DNA of 64,000 nt, taken from contig OY101119.1 of NCBI GenBank assembly GCA_956465555.1, positions 2,652,629-2,716,628 of the forward strand, given 5' to 3'. A program made the translations under genes and the position numbers. This stretch comes from Nitzschia sp. pyKryTriq1 (lineage: Eukaryota; Bacillariophyta; Bacillariophyceae; Bacillariales; Bacillariaceae). Of the stretch, positions 46,141 through 58,449 are shown piece by piece (the first letter of the stretch is position 1; each line of letters begins with the position of its first letter). Below the pieces are notes generated by a model. That model was not told the DNA's origin, made no database searches, and saw only the letters and a program-made list of their open reading frames with translations.

Positions 46141-46184
<44 letters not shown>

Positions 46185-46218
46185 CCAACGAATCATCATC
46201 AATCGAACTTACTGCATC
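44836..46218. other. Intergenic region, no supported gene, with GATT microsatellite at the right end
   Basis: Several short frames exist (for example 45580-45903 minus) but none shows a family, leader or intron logic. A CAG/CTG-type triplet run (TGCTGTTGTTGCTGCTGCTGC) is at about 45486-45507. A clean tetranucleotide run occupies 46142-46183. Confidence 0.45.
46142..46183 (+). repeat. (GATT)n microsatellite
   Basis: About ten uninterrupted GATT units, ending 36 bases before the ATG of the CHRD gene, so probably within its 5' untranslated leader or core promoter. A second tetranucleotide run (ATTC, about five units) lies in the first intron of the same gene near 46533-46553. Confidence 0.95.
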
Positions 46219-48812
46219 ATGAAATCCTTTTGCTGCTGTTCCGCTCTTATTGTTGTGGTTGTGTCGCTCCTGCTGAGTATTGTCGATGTCGTCGATGCCG
46301 TCCATGTCATCACTGTGGCGCTCTCGGGTGATCAAGAAGTCCCCGCCGTCGACTCGCCGGTTACGGGTGCCGCTACCTTTATCTATTCTGCAGGAACGGA
46401 TTCCATCTTGTGGAGCCTAGACATTACCAACATGGCAGGATTGGGCATTTGGGGAGCCGCGGGTAAGTAGTAGTAGTAATAGTAACTGGTGATACATTGC
46501 CGCTGTTCACGAAAACTCATAACAATATCCTTCATTCATTCATTCATTCATTCTTTCTTTCTTCTGACTATGGATAATGATTTTAAAAGGCGCTCATTTG
46601 CACTGTGGAATACCTGGAGAGACGGGAGACGTCATTGTGCCCTTGTTTCCAGGTGGTATGCCGGATACCAGCGCCGGAATTGGAGCGACGGGAACGATCG
46701 ACATTGCCAGCATTTCTTCTCCAGGTGCATGCTTTATCGGAACCATTTCGGATCTTTGGGCGACATTGAATACGGGCGGTGTGTATATTAACGTTCACAG
46801 TAACGAAAACCCTTCTGGAGAAATCCGTGGAGACATCATGGAGGGTGTGTTGGACGATGCCAAATTGATTACCGTTTCCATGACGGGAGATGCCGAAGTA
46901 CCACCGGTCATGACGACTCTTGTGTCTGGTATTGTCACTCTAGCCTACAGTGAGTTTGCGGAAAAGATTATTTATTCATTGACGATCGACAATCCCGATG
47001 GAATTCCAATGTATGGAGCTGCTGGAGCTCACCTTCATTGTGGTGGAGTTGGCGTCAATGGCGGTGTTATTGTCTCTTTGGTTGAGGGTGGGACCTCCGA
47101 TAGCAGTTTGAGCATTGCAGTGACTGGTGAACTGGCGACTGTGGATGTCAAGGCAGGCGTTTGTGAGGGTGTCGTCGACATTCCCACTTTGTATCGAGCC
47201 ATGGTGGACACGGCTGACGGCATCGGCATTTATGCCAATGTACACTCCGAGATCAATCTCACTCCAGGCGGAGAGATTCGAGGTGATATTGGAGTACCTG
47301 TCGGTTCCGTTCCTCCTGTGACGAATGCCACTTCCGCGCCGTCGAGCATCGGCTCGTCCACTCCGTCGTCCTCTTCGTCTGCTGGCACCGAACAACCGAC
47401 TGCTACGCCCATCATGATGATGCCCTCTCCCATGATGACGACCGAAGCACCAGGTACTACTATTACGGATTCTCCCACCTCGACGCCCACTTCATTGACG
47501 ACCGAAACATTCACAAGGATGCCCACTTCTATCACCATGACGCCCACGACCATGATGCCGGCCACAATGATGCCCGCTACCATGATGCCGGCCACCATGA
47601 TGCCCGCCACCATGATGCCCTCTTTTATGACGACGATGACCAAAGCACCGAATAGTATGGGTGCATCATCCGTTCCGACCGTTGCTCCTGTTTTGGTGAC
47701 GGTGCCCACCATGATGCCCGTCATGATGCCCCCGTCACCACCACCAGATATGGGCTCGCCGGGCGGCGAGGATGTCATTTCTGTTTTGCTTTCTGGAGAT
47801 CAGGAGGTGCCGCCAGTTGTCGATTCCTCTGCTATGGGAACCGCAACTTTTATTTACTGTAGTGGAACAAATTCGATCATTTTTACATTGGACATTATGA
47901 ATGATGCCGGTTTGGGTATTTGGGGAGCCGCAGGTACGTATACGTCGTCTCTTGTAGTAGTATCGTACTAGTACGAGACAACAACATCGACAACACGTAC
48001 GGATTTGTCTAACGTTCCCTTCATTTCCTTCAATAAATTTAGGTGCGCACTTGCATTGCGGTGGGCCGGGACAGACGGGTGACGTCCTCGTCTCTCTGGT
48101 CGACAGTGGTACCATGCCCGATACCAGCGCCGAAATCGGATTGACCGGAACAATCGATACTGGTAGCATTGCGATGATGGCTGGTGCCGCATGTGGTGGT
48201 GGTGGTGGTATCCAAACAATTCCTGAATTATGGATGGCCATGCAAGCGGGCGAAATTTACATCAATGTCCATTCGACTGAAAACCCCTCTGGAGAAATCC
48301 GCGGTGATATCATGGAAGGTATCATGGAAGATGCCCAGTACCTTATCGTTCCCTTGACTGGCGATGCCGAAGTCCCACCAGTCATGACTTCCGTCACCGG
48401 AACTATGATGATGGCGTACAGCGCCTTTGCCGAAACAATCGTTTATTCGATGAACTTGGAAAATCCAAATGAGATCAACTTGTTTTCGGACGCAGGAGCT
48501 CACATTCATTGTGGTGGAGTCGGTATGACGGGAGGCGTAGTGGTCGACTTGGTCCTCGGAGGCAGCTCGTGGACACAGCCGGACCTTTCATTCACCCAAC
48601 AAATCACGGAATATAATTTCATTCCAGGGGTTTGCGACGGTGTCACTGATATAAAAAGTCTTTGGATGGCTATGATGGACGGGTCACGCTTGTACGTTAA
48701 TGTCCACTCCGAAAACAATCCTGGCGGCGAGGTTCGAGGTGACATTGGAGTAGTAGCTGTCGTTGATCCTATGTCTCCGTCCATTCCATTGGATATGGAG
48801 GATATGCCTTAG
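46219..48812 (+). CDS. Secreted protein with four CHRD domains
   Basis: Exons are 46219-46462, 46590-47933 and 48043-48812, giving 785 residues; both introns (127 and 109 nt, phase 1) fall at the same place, inside the string AAG-AHLHCG. A signal peptide (MKSFCCCSALIVVVVSLLLSI) opens the protein. CHRD domains are found in chordin and in microbial surface proteins. Four copies are seen, starting at VALSGDQEVPAV, VSMTGDAEVPPV, VLLSGDQEVPPV and VPLTGDAEVPPV, each with an AHLHCG or AHIHCG and a NVHSxxNPxGEIRGDI block. The first pair and second pair are separated by a Thr/Ser/Pro/Met-rich linker with repeated MMPAT units, likely O-glycosylated. I infer an extracellular, perhaps cell-wall or frustule-surface protein. 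The duplicated intron positions indicate origin by doubling of a two-CHRD unit. Confidence 0.92.
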
Positions 48813-49260
48813 TTGGCCTTTTCGGCCCGATCCGCTTCCAACAAGGCCGATTGATTCAGCCCGCGCGAGAGGCTTTGTGGACAGCATCGCTTCGATTCAG
48901 TAGTGCATAATGAATGTTTTAGATGAGTTATTTTTTGTAAGAAGAAGTACGATAGTTCAATAATAGAATATTCAGAAATAATGTTGTTCTACAACATCAT
49001 ACGATAGAATCGATGAGCACAGCCACTTTCTCAAGTTCTTAGTACAGTCGTTGCTCTACGGTACTACGTATCACACACAGAAGTAAAGCCGTGGTTTCGT
49101 TTCATATTATGTCAAACGTCACAAACGTAACAAGAAGATTCGCCAGCCACTAGATTATTAATTCTGCCTGGTGCCGCTGAATCATCATGATCCATCACGA
49201 TCATAATGCTAGATTTAGAACTGCCCAGCTTTGATACCAGGTACTACATGCAATTAGTGA
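48813..49260. other. Tail-to-tail intergenic region
   Basis: The 3' flanks of the CHRD gene (plus) and the M3 peptidase gene (minus) meet here. AT-rich, with several ATAATA and TTATTTTTTG strings as expected for 3' ends. No supported gene. Confidence 0.45.
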
Positions 49261-51362
49261 TTAATTCGAATAGCCCAACTCCTTGGCAATACCTTCCGCC
49301 TCGTCAATTAAGCCTCCCAAATGCGCCTCCAAGGCGTCTTCCCAGAAACTGGGACATGTGGGATCCAATCCAAAGGGCTGCAAGGCTGCAGCAAAGTCCC
49401 GGGTTCCTCCGGCCGACAAGAGATCAATCAATCGATCTTCAAAGCCTTCCGGTGTCGTCTGAAAGCTGTGGTACAAAGTTCCCACCACCAAATCGGCAAA
49501 TGCGTACGAGTACACATAGAATGGTACGTGGTGAAAGTGGGGTACGTAGGACCACAAATGAGCGGTATCTGCATAGGAATCAAAAGGGGAGTCGCCGCCA
49601 TCTTCTTGGGCTTTGCCATAGTACTCTTCCATGGCCTGTTTCCAAAAGACATCCAATTCATCGCTGGACAATTCTCCGTTTTCACGAGCACCATGAGCCA
49701 ATTCTTCAAAGCGATCAAAACTGCATTGCCGAACGACCGAGTTGACAACGTCGTCAATTTTACTCATCAACAATGTCAATCGTTCTTCTGGGGTTTTGGC
49801 GAGTTCCAACAGATCACGGAACACAATCATTTCTCCAAAGATGCTCGCTAGGATTGGGTGAAACGAGAACATAAAGCTATTAAAACTCATTTTGTTTGCT
49901 CGGGTACGAGTACTTTTGTGTAGTCTGTACGAATTCGTGTGTACTTACCAGTTTCGGCCAGGGTGAGCGGGGGATGATATTGCAAATAGCCCTGCTTGTA
50001 GGCCAGAATATCATGACAACCATGACCTGATTCGTGGGCCAACGTTGCCACATCGTTCTTGGTTCCATCAAAGTTCAACAACTGAAAAGGGCCAACACCT
50101 GGAATAACACCGGCGCAATAGGCACCACCTTTTTTGTGATCGACGGCCGGCACGTCGATCCTCTTTTCATTGACCATTCCAACAAACAAGTCAGCCATGT
50201 GAGGACTAAACTTGCGATAACCACGCTCGACCATCTCTACGGCAGCCTCCCAAGAAATCTTTTCCTCTTCTTCCGCGTTACCACCAATGTCAATCGGAGC
50301 GTTGCGATCAGACCAGGTGAACTTTTGGAGACCCTGTGTATCTTGCAGAATCTTCTTCTTGAGTCCATAGTACCGTTTACATAGCAAGACTCCTTGCGAT
50401 CGAACTCCACTCAACAAGCTTTCCACCACATTGTCGGGGCAGTTGTTGTCCAGGTTGCGCCGGCTTCGCAAAGTGGCGTACTTGCGCTCATTGTTCTCAA
50501 TCAACCAAGAGCCACTGACAGAGGAAAGCGATAAAGCCGAGACACGGACAATGGACTCTTGCAAACCGTCATTCAAGGTCTTCAAACAATTGGCACGAAC
50601 AGCAGCGTCTTTGCTAGAAGAAAGCTTGGACAGCAAGACCTCCATATTGATAGAAGGTTTCCCTTCCCCATCGAGGTCAAATTTGATCAGACTGAGTTCC
50701 TTGTCCAAGAAACTAACCACTGGACGAGTTCCAGTGTAAGGAGACCGGACAGTCAAGGCTCGTTCGACATCCTTGGAGAGATCATGAGGCTTCTGACGCA
50801 GCAATTCGTCCAGAAACGACTTGTATTTGGACAACTCGGGAGTCGCCAGGTAGTGCTGATCCAAGATTTCTTGCGACAAACTCGCGACATCCAAGGTGAA
50901 CCATTCGAGGTAATCACCGACGATAGAGGACTGAACTTGTGACAAGGCGCCCTTGCGTTTCTTGAGAGCATCGTCGTCCAACTTGACATCGTAGCTCAAG
51001 CTCAAGTAGGAAGCAATCAATCCTCGACGCGAGGCAATCTCTTCGTACTCTTGAATGGCCTCCAGGAGAGAGCAGCCATTGGTACTGGTACCGGCTGATT
51101 CCAGTTTACCTTCATACTTTTCACGAAAATCCTTTGCCAAGGTCTTGGTCTTCTCGAGATGAGTATCCAAGTCTTCCGAGAAGGGATTGGGAAACCCGAA
51201 ACGAGATTCGAGCTCCCACCTAGGAAGATCTTCTAGAGAAGGGGCGGAGGGCGGCATTGAATTTTCCTTCTGGCAAGTACTGCTGGTGGTCGCAGTGGAC
51301 GACAGAGCAACACAAGATGATTGCAAAAGGACAAGGCAGGCTATACGTCCTTTCGAGATCAT
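49261..51362 (-). CDS. M3 family oligoendopeptidase F-like metallopeptidase
   Basis: Exons are 51362-49949 and 49847-49261 (minus), with a 101-nt phase-1 intron; the join restores LTLAETASIFGEM, a family signature, and gives 666 residues. The zinc site is HESGH (His443, Glu444, His447) with the third ligand Glu470 in LAETAS. The mid-protein KRYYGLKKKIL, GRGYRKFSPHMADL-type block and the C-terminal YSYAFADLVVGTLY block match PepF. The enzyme degrades peptides of roughly 6-20 residues. I chose the Met at 51362, which starts a hydrophobic leader (ISKGRIACLVLLQSSCVALSS), suggesting entry to the secretory route or plastid; an in-frame Met at 51482 lies in a GTAC-rich patch and would hide the leader. 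Confidence 0.93.
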
Positions 51363-51971
51363 TGTTTGTCGAAGAACTATGACACTGAGATCCTCTTTCG
51401 TCGCAATGCCAAACATACCGGTACCCGGTGATACCGGTACCAGGTACTCGTGTATTCCCGCATCGGGGTCATCGCTTGACATCTTTCCGCTTCGTTCGAT
51501 TCAAACGACCAGAGCTTGTCGGCCTGCCCGCCTGCCCGCTACAGGCAGGCCACAGGCGCTATCTGTACGGCTGCCCGTCGTCACTCGGACGAGTCGTCAA
51601 TTTGGAGTCGTACGTGTCCTTCAAAATCGACAGACATACGTACGAAGACAGACGGTAGACAGAAAAGTATCACGCACCGCAGAGCCGGAGGGCGATAACA
51701 CTAAACAAGACCTTTGCTCAAAGGAAGGCTAATTGATAGCTAGAGCTAGTAGACAGGGATCTTATTATTGTTATTGACTAGTTCTGGGGGCAGAAGAACC
51801 AGAGTAATCGGCACAACTACGCACTGAAGCCAGCACCAACGCGACTGCAGGGTGGCTCTACTGAAAATCTTGTCCAAGCAAGGAGACAACGCCAGAACCA
51901 CGTTTGACCTTGAAATGGAAAGTTGTGTTGATGCCATACCATAGTGAAGCGGAACTTCCCCAAAGGATACT
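51363..51971. other. Intergenic region between two minus-strand genes
   Basis: A GGTACCCGGTGATACCGGTACC cluster at about 51417-51450 sits roughly 55-90 bases upstream of the peptidase start. A CCTGCCCGCCTGCCCGC and GCAGGCCACAGGC stretch near 51524-51555 is locally repetitive. No supported gene. Confidence 0.45.
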
Positions 51972-54900
51972 CTATTCGAGCGTGCTGTACTTTGCAATGT
52001 TGGCTGGCGTGATACGACGACGGCGATAAAACAAAACGTAGGCCGTTTCAGAAATCACATGACGTGGGGGGATTGGCTCCACAAGTTCGTCATCGAATTG
52101 AAGCCACAATGGTTCGGCTGATTCGGCTGCTGCTTTCGCCGTCGATATTGCGACTGCCCTTTTCTGGTTCACCTCGGACTTTTGTCGTCCAAACTTCCAG
52201 CCAGATTGGACGTCAGATTCCAGTTCGTTGTCAGGGAAAACGGGCTTGCTGGCCCCAACACCACCGAAATCGTACGCAACTTCTTCACTGCCATCTCGAC
52301 TACAAACTGAAGCTTTGCATGTCGCAACATAGTGGCCGCCAGTCATCCCCCCAAAATGGTTCAATACACCAACCAGGTCATAGACACATGCTTCACTGGT
52401 GCTATCTCCTACAGAAGGGGATTCTTGGTGGCACCATTCCGTGAGGTCCAAGCCTGTCAATGGAAAGTTGACTTTGGCCGTGATCTTTTCACGCCAACGC
52501 GCGGAACAATTAAATCGTTTCAAGTGAATGGTAAGTAAATCGGGTAGACGCCATAGCGCCATGTTTTGTTTGCCATCTCGGAAGTCTTTGCATTTCGGAC
52601 ATCTCCAAGTAGGAAGCTGCTGGAGCTTGCAATACTCTGTCAGACACACACCGAGTGGCAAGCCTCCACTCCCACGACTATTTGGGCTCCTCTTGGATTT
52701 ATGACTGTTCAGAATGTCAGCGCTCCCTGCATCTATGGCTACCGGCGGTGAAACGTACATGACTGGAGCACCAACGTAGTTGGACGGGCGCCCATTGGTG
52801 GCCTTTTTGTCCGATGGAGGTTCTCGCCATTGCAGGACGATGGCATGCCGAGCATTCATGTAGTTGCCAATCGTTCTCATCAAGGAGAAAGGAAACGCCA
52901 ATTCTTCGTTGGTACCTCCAAGAGTGGAATCAATCGTGCACACGCGAACTTCAAAGGGCAAGCGATGCAATAGTGCGCCAACCTTCTTGATGAGATTCTG
53001 CGACAGCGAGGAGGCATCGAAACTGGGATTTTGAAAGCGCTCCACCTTCAATTCGGGATCGGCATGAGGATCAGTGGCGACCCCGAGCGCACAGTGAACG
53101 TATTCCCTGTCGCATTCGATTAGAAGATCGATCAAATCAGAAATCACAGCTTGAGTCCGGTCATAAAGGCGCTGCACTTTGGCCTCGCGCTCTTGGCTAG
53201 ATTCGTCGTGTGGCGCTCCAGAAAACTCCGATGGCAATTTCAAAAATCGGCCTGCTTGCGCTAGAATCTGAGCTCCAGCGCGAGCAGTCGTCCACTCATT
53301 GTGGCATTGAACGTAGAAAGACTGCCCGAACAAATTCGAGAGCCGTGAATTGCGATCGGTGAAGCGATGATGGACAATGAATTCAGTTGGCTTGAGGCGT
53401 GGTGCTGCGTGGGAGTATAGTGGGCGGACCCGGCCTTCCTTGAAATGCTCTATCGTGTACATTTCGTCCCACTTCGATGAGAAGTTATCAAAGTGGATAC
53501 GGACCTTGATCTTTGTTCCGTCATTCTCTTTAGAATCGGCTTGGGCTTCGCCATCCGCCTTAGCTGGGGCACTCTCAATGATCTCGACGACACTACCTGG
53601 AAACCAGTGATTTTTGTGGTCGATTGCATCAACCCGGAGGCCGAGCTTTAACTCGATTTCCGTCCTGGGCCAAAGGCTACGAGACAGTGCCTTTGCGATG
53701 GCTACTGTTTCGGTATCAAACAAGCGGCATTCTTCATGGTTACCATACAGTTCAACTTGTCTCTCCAGGTCACTTAGCTCTTTCTTGGTCAGTTCTTTCT
53801 TTTCAGCCTGTTCATCGTCGTCCTCCTCAGTGTTGCTGTCCGACGAATCCTCGTCCTTCTTGTCATCCTGTGGCCTAGACCGAAGGGTCGACTCAAATGC
53901 AACAATCAAGGTAGGGGTAGTGGGCGCCGAAGCGATGTCTTCGCTGTTGGCTCTTTGACGGTTGGCCAGCTGGCTGCATGGTGCCTCCTTGTCGGGAAGA
54001 AGAGTGACCTGAGAATGCGTTCTGACCACCGAGTCATCCTTCTTATCTTTCATCGAGACCGTTTCACCCCGGCACACGCTCAATGCTGAAGATGGGATAC
54101 CCGTTAAATTCTGTATTTGTAGCTTCAGGTCGCCGCTATCTGCAAGCCTAGACATGGCAATGATATATTCTTCGACCACGAGTTGTACGGAAGGGGGTTT
54201 GGGGTTCGGCACCAGATCCCGCCTAACGAATCGCACCCGGGCCTTCCCTCCCTTTCTGGGCTTGTTCAGTAGCCAAGGGGTATTATAAGCACTTGCTCGA
54301 CGGACAACAAAGCATTTGAAAATCACATCTGCAACGGTAGGAAACGGTAGCGAAAGCAAATTGAAAGGGTCGAAGTTTCGGCTAGAGAAGTTGCATACTG
54401 GACACGTCACAGTATTCAAGACTTGGCCCATACTAACATCAGCCATGATGGAACGATTTCGTCGCAAATATCTAGAGAGAAAATACCACCATCAGAAACA
54501 AAATTCGTTGATAAACAAATGTGCCTTGCCTCGTACTTACCTGCGCCACTCTTCTTCGCCAACTCGTGAAAGACTAGTTTTCTTTTTCCAGTCATCCTCT
54601 AGCCCGTCAACTGGAGGCTTCTTTCGAACGCGATTGCTGTCTTCGTGCAAAGCATCGAGAATGAAACTAAGAAATTCTTGTGAATCTTGCTGGTCTGCTC
54701 CCTGGAAAAGTTCATTGGCTTTCCCTAGCGCTGCTCGAAATCGCGTCGGCGACTTTTCTCCGATCTTTGCGCTCCACATCTGCCGGAGCAGTTCGGCAAA
54801 TTCTTCCAGCAGCTTCCCCTCCGTTCCAAGTGGGTTATCCTTGTTGAGGTCCCCAGTAGCTTTGTATTGCAAGCTCAGTAGATACGCACGTAACAAAGGC

Positions 54901-57900
54901 AAATAGCTCACACACTGAATCGCAGAGTTGGCATAGCAAGTATTTCCAAGATTGGCCAGGCCGCATGCTCCATATCCGGGAATGGTGCATAGTTTGCCAT
55001 TGCTTTCCGAAGTGTCGGTCGCCTTCTTAACCTGTGCCTGTGGTTTAACCTTGATATCTGTGGTACCCGTTCCTGTTGCAGCTGTCACAGGCTTCTCTGG
55101 TGCCTCCGGAGGGTCATCTTCGCTGCCTAAAGTGAATCGGCCCGCCGATGCCAACCGGTCGGACTCCACATCTATCCATTCGGTGTGGCCACCGTGCTCA
55201 GAGAAATCGACAAGAACTTGCTTAGACTCTCCATTATCCTTCCTTGGATCGTGATTCTCCATTTCCATGGAGTCGTCCTCTTCATCGGTGTCAGCGGCGA
55301 CGATTTGTACCTCAGAAATCTCGACCTGGAACCATTTGCCTGACGAATCCATTGCATCTACGCGCATGCCCACGAGATCCGGTGGTGTCGCCAAGGGTTT
55401 GTCACTTTCATCCACCCCTCTTAGCAGTTGCCGGAATTTCATGTCCCTATCTGCAAGGCGCTTTACACGACCAGCTTTGGCAGCAGCCTCTCGTGGCCAA
55501 ATCAATTCTCCACTTCTGTTCACGAATGCGCATTCCACCAGAACCTGATCTCCGTTCACCAGTCCGATGCTCTCGACTGAGGCGTTGTCCGCATAGGCCT
55601 TCCAGTTCTCCTTCAGCTCTTCGAAGTTGTGTTCAAATTCTTCATCAACAACGCGTTTCGGTAGGATCGCAAACCTATTTTTGCAAAGGATCGTCCATGG
55701 TCCGAATGTCGTCGGAGTTTTCGGTCCCGCCGGGTCGGTTCGTTTCCAAAATCTCGCCTTTCCCCTGCCATCGCTTCCAAAGGCGCGGTAAAGATGAAAT
55801 GGCAAACGTACCACAATTTCAGCATAAAGTCGCCAAAGGGGTTGATCTGGAGAAGCCATAACTCGTATCGACAGTGGGCCCGCGTCACCGCGTCGATAAG
55901 GTTGCTGGGGGTCGCAAATATGAAAATGTAGAACCCAAGGATGTGTATTGACCTCCATTTGTCGCGGTATTCTCAATACACGATCACTGTTGTCCGTCGA
56001 TGCCATGGCATCCAGCTGGTTCTCGCTTGGGGCTGTTCGTAGCTCTGGCCCCGAGCTGGACATTGGCGCACACGCGTCCAATCCAATTGGATTGGTATTT
56101 CGTGAATTATCTGATGAAGGTGGCAAGACCATACGCGGGAGCGGTGGCCCTCCCCCGTACAATTCATACAAAGTATCCCAAACGCCCGCAGGCACCAAGA
56201 CGTAATCCTCCTCTTTTATCAGGTCAATCTTCATGAGTTCGTAGGACCCGCCCGTACCAGCAATTATCTCGTCGTCAAAGCGATCCAAAAGCGGTTCTGA
56301 CGAGAGACCTTCAGGCCTTCTTCGTGTTCGCTTTCGCTCATTTGTACCAGCGAAGCTGCTCTCGCCAGCCCACGTCCACCCAACATAGGATTCCCAGGCC
56401 GACCACCACTTCTTGTCAATACAATACATGACACCGAAACCCATTCCTCCTCGACCATCGAATCCCCCAATACCCCCGAAAGGTTTCCATGGACTCCAAG
56501 AGCTCCCTCGCTCTGTTGATGCTTCTATTGATTCTTCTTTCTGCATGAGTAGTATCTTTCGAACCGACTGCGTTAGCATTTCGAATGTGCTTTCCGGTTC
56601 TTCCAAGGCCTTTGTGTAGAGGACACATTCAGTTTCTTGCCACTCTCTCCATCGACTTAACACAAGTTCTAATTCCATGCTTGGACTCGGCAAAATGGAA
56701 TGCCCGAAAAAACGATACATAATGGCATCCAGGGCATCATCGTCCAGAGCTCGTTGACAAAATTCCATAAAATCGCTCATCGACACCTTGTCTTTTTTCT
56801 CCAACTCTTCCGCAGCTGCAGCCAGGGTTGCTTGTAAGGTTAGATCATCGTCCACATAGTCATATAAATTGAATGTTGGCTCAGAGGAAAGACGATCCAT
56901 GATTTCTGTTTGTGGCGACCTTATTGTGACATCGTCTTCTGAAAATTGATTGCTCGCTCTCCGTCTCATTTTGGTTTTCTTCTGCGTTGTTGCTCCTGTT
57001 GCCATAATAGGACTTTTGCTTCCATTGCTGGGAGTATCTGGGGACATGGGGTTGGGAGTAATGGCTCCATCTGATACTTGGTCCGAGGGTGGTACCAAGA
57101 TGGACTGGATCAGTGATATAAGCATCTTTCCATCCAGGGCCAGTCGAGAAAATTCAGGTGGTCTGTAGTCTCCATTATTCTCCGTTGCTTTCTCCGGTAT
57201 CTTACTTGTAGAAGAATCATCACCAGCCGGAGAGAAGGTATCGCCAAAGTAGTAATAATGCGACAACGATGCCATGCTCAGCACCATATCGGAGCCCACT
57301 TCTAGTAGCCATAAAGGAGGCCCGCCGGCAGGATGCTGTTCCAAAAAGGCATGCAACATTCTCGCTGGTAACAACAAATAAAATAACAGCTGCAACCTTT
57401 GCATTCGTGAGCCCCCTAGAACAAAGAAAGAGTGATTATTGAAAATGACAAGGTGAGATACATCCGTCGATAGTCAGTCACATGTTATTATCGGCATGGC
57501 GTTCCAAACAACTATCATACTCACGCAACGCCAATCCAATGATAAACGAGAGGGAATGAAGGGAAATGCCCACTGGAACCTCGGGAACATCGGCTGCCTT
57601 AGGAGGCACTGGAGGTGGCGTTTCTTCTGGTAGATGGTACTTGTTAACGTCCGTTTCCACACCTGCCTCCTTGGCAGACGAATCCGCAATCGCGGCGACC
57701 CGACCCCATAAGGACTCGTGAAGAAAGAGACACAACAAAAAGACATTGTCGGCAACCACGTTGCCGGAGGTGGATCCTCCATTACTATGATGATTTGAAT
57801 TTGCCATCCCATTGATTGGCTCCTCAAAGGCGGCTCCTGCTGGGACTGGTAGCTTGGGAAGAACTTTTCGGACCACATGGCTGCTGAGTAAATGATATTT

Positions 57901-58449
57901 TTCAGCAATCGCCTTGATCTCCTGTTCCTGTGATGAAGTGGTATTACTCCTCAGGATATTAGTCATGCGGGTACCCTTTTCTTGTGACTGATTTGATGCC
58001 CGCACAATCGATCGGACCTTGCGCTGTAGAAAGGTTATTTCCGTGACACCCAGTTTGTTGGTAACCCGAGCCATGCAGGCCTCCACCGTCGCGTGCACAT
58101 CCGCAGGATCCAACAGCAGATCTCGATGCGTCTTCCAGAGATGAATCCACCGGGGGTCGGAGGTTGGCGAGATGACGGCGTGTCCTCCTCCATTCTCTTG
58201 TGCAAATTGATTGTGATGATGATTCGAAGAAGAATCATGACGAGAGGAGTTGGAGCCATTTGGCGTAGTCGCACTGGGAGTCCTTCCTCGTTGCCCCCTT
58301 CGTTTCGCACTACCAGTACTGCGCAAACTGCGCCCTGAATCTTGACGTGTTGGCGTCTGTCTACCGCCGTTTGACACAGGAGGCGACGACTCGCCTGCTT
58401 TCTGATATTCAGGCTCAACCCCTGTGGGTCGAGACGGAGTGCATCCCAT
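51972..58449 (-). CDS. USP32-like ubiquitin-specific protease
   Basis: Exons are 58449-57525, 57415-54541 and 54471-51972 (minus); introns of 109 nt (GTGAGT) and 69 nt (GTAAGT) join cleanly to 2,099 residues. The N-terminus MGCTPSRP fits N-myristoylation with an adjacent Cys, as in human USP32 (MGAKES). Residues 200-600 resemble the helical EF-hand-like region of USP32 but I see no complete EF-hand loop. A DUSP domain is at about 644-741 (WWSAWESYVGW to PRMVLPP). The catalytic domain starts with LGNTCYANS (Cys1135), QQDSQEFLSFILDALHED, then LRRNRSI at the second junction, identical to the human string. The His box is MTGGHYVATC (His1980) and the end is TAYVLFYRRR. Two short tudor-like insertions (VDAMDSSGKWFQVEI and VDAIDHKNHWFPGSV) occur. 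It should cleave ubiquitin at Golgi or endosomal membranes. Confidence 0.93.

Noticed and set aside
57478-57524. Exon 1 of the USP gene read through to its own stop as a 323-residue separate protein
   Set aside because: A GTGAGT donor at 57524 and a pyrimidine-rich acceptor at 57416 join it in the right phase to the next exon, matching the USP32 layout.
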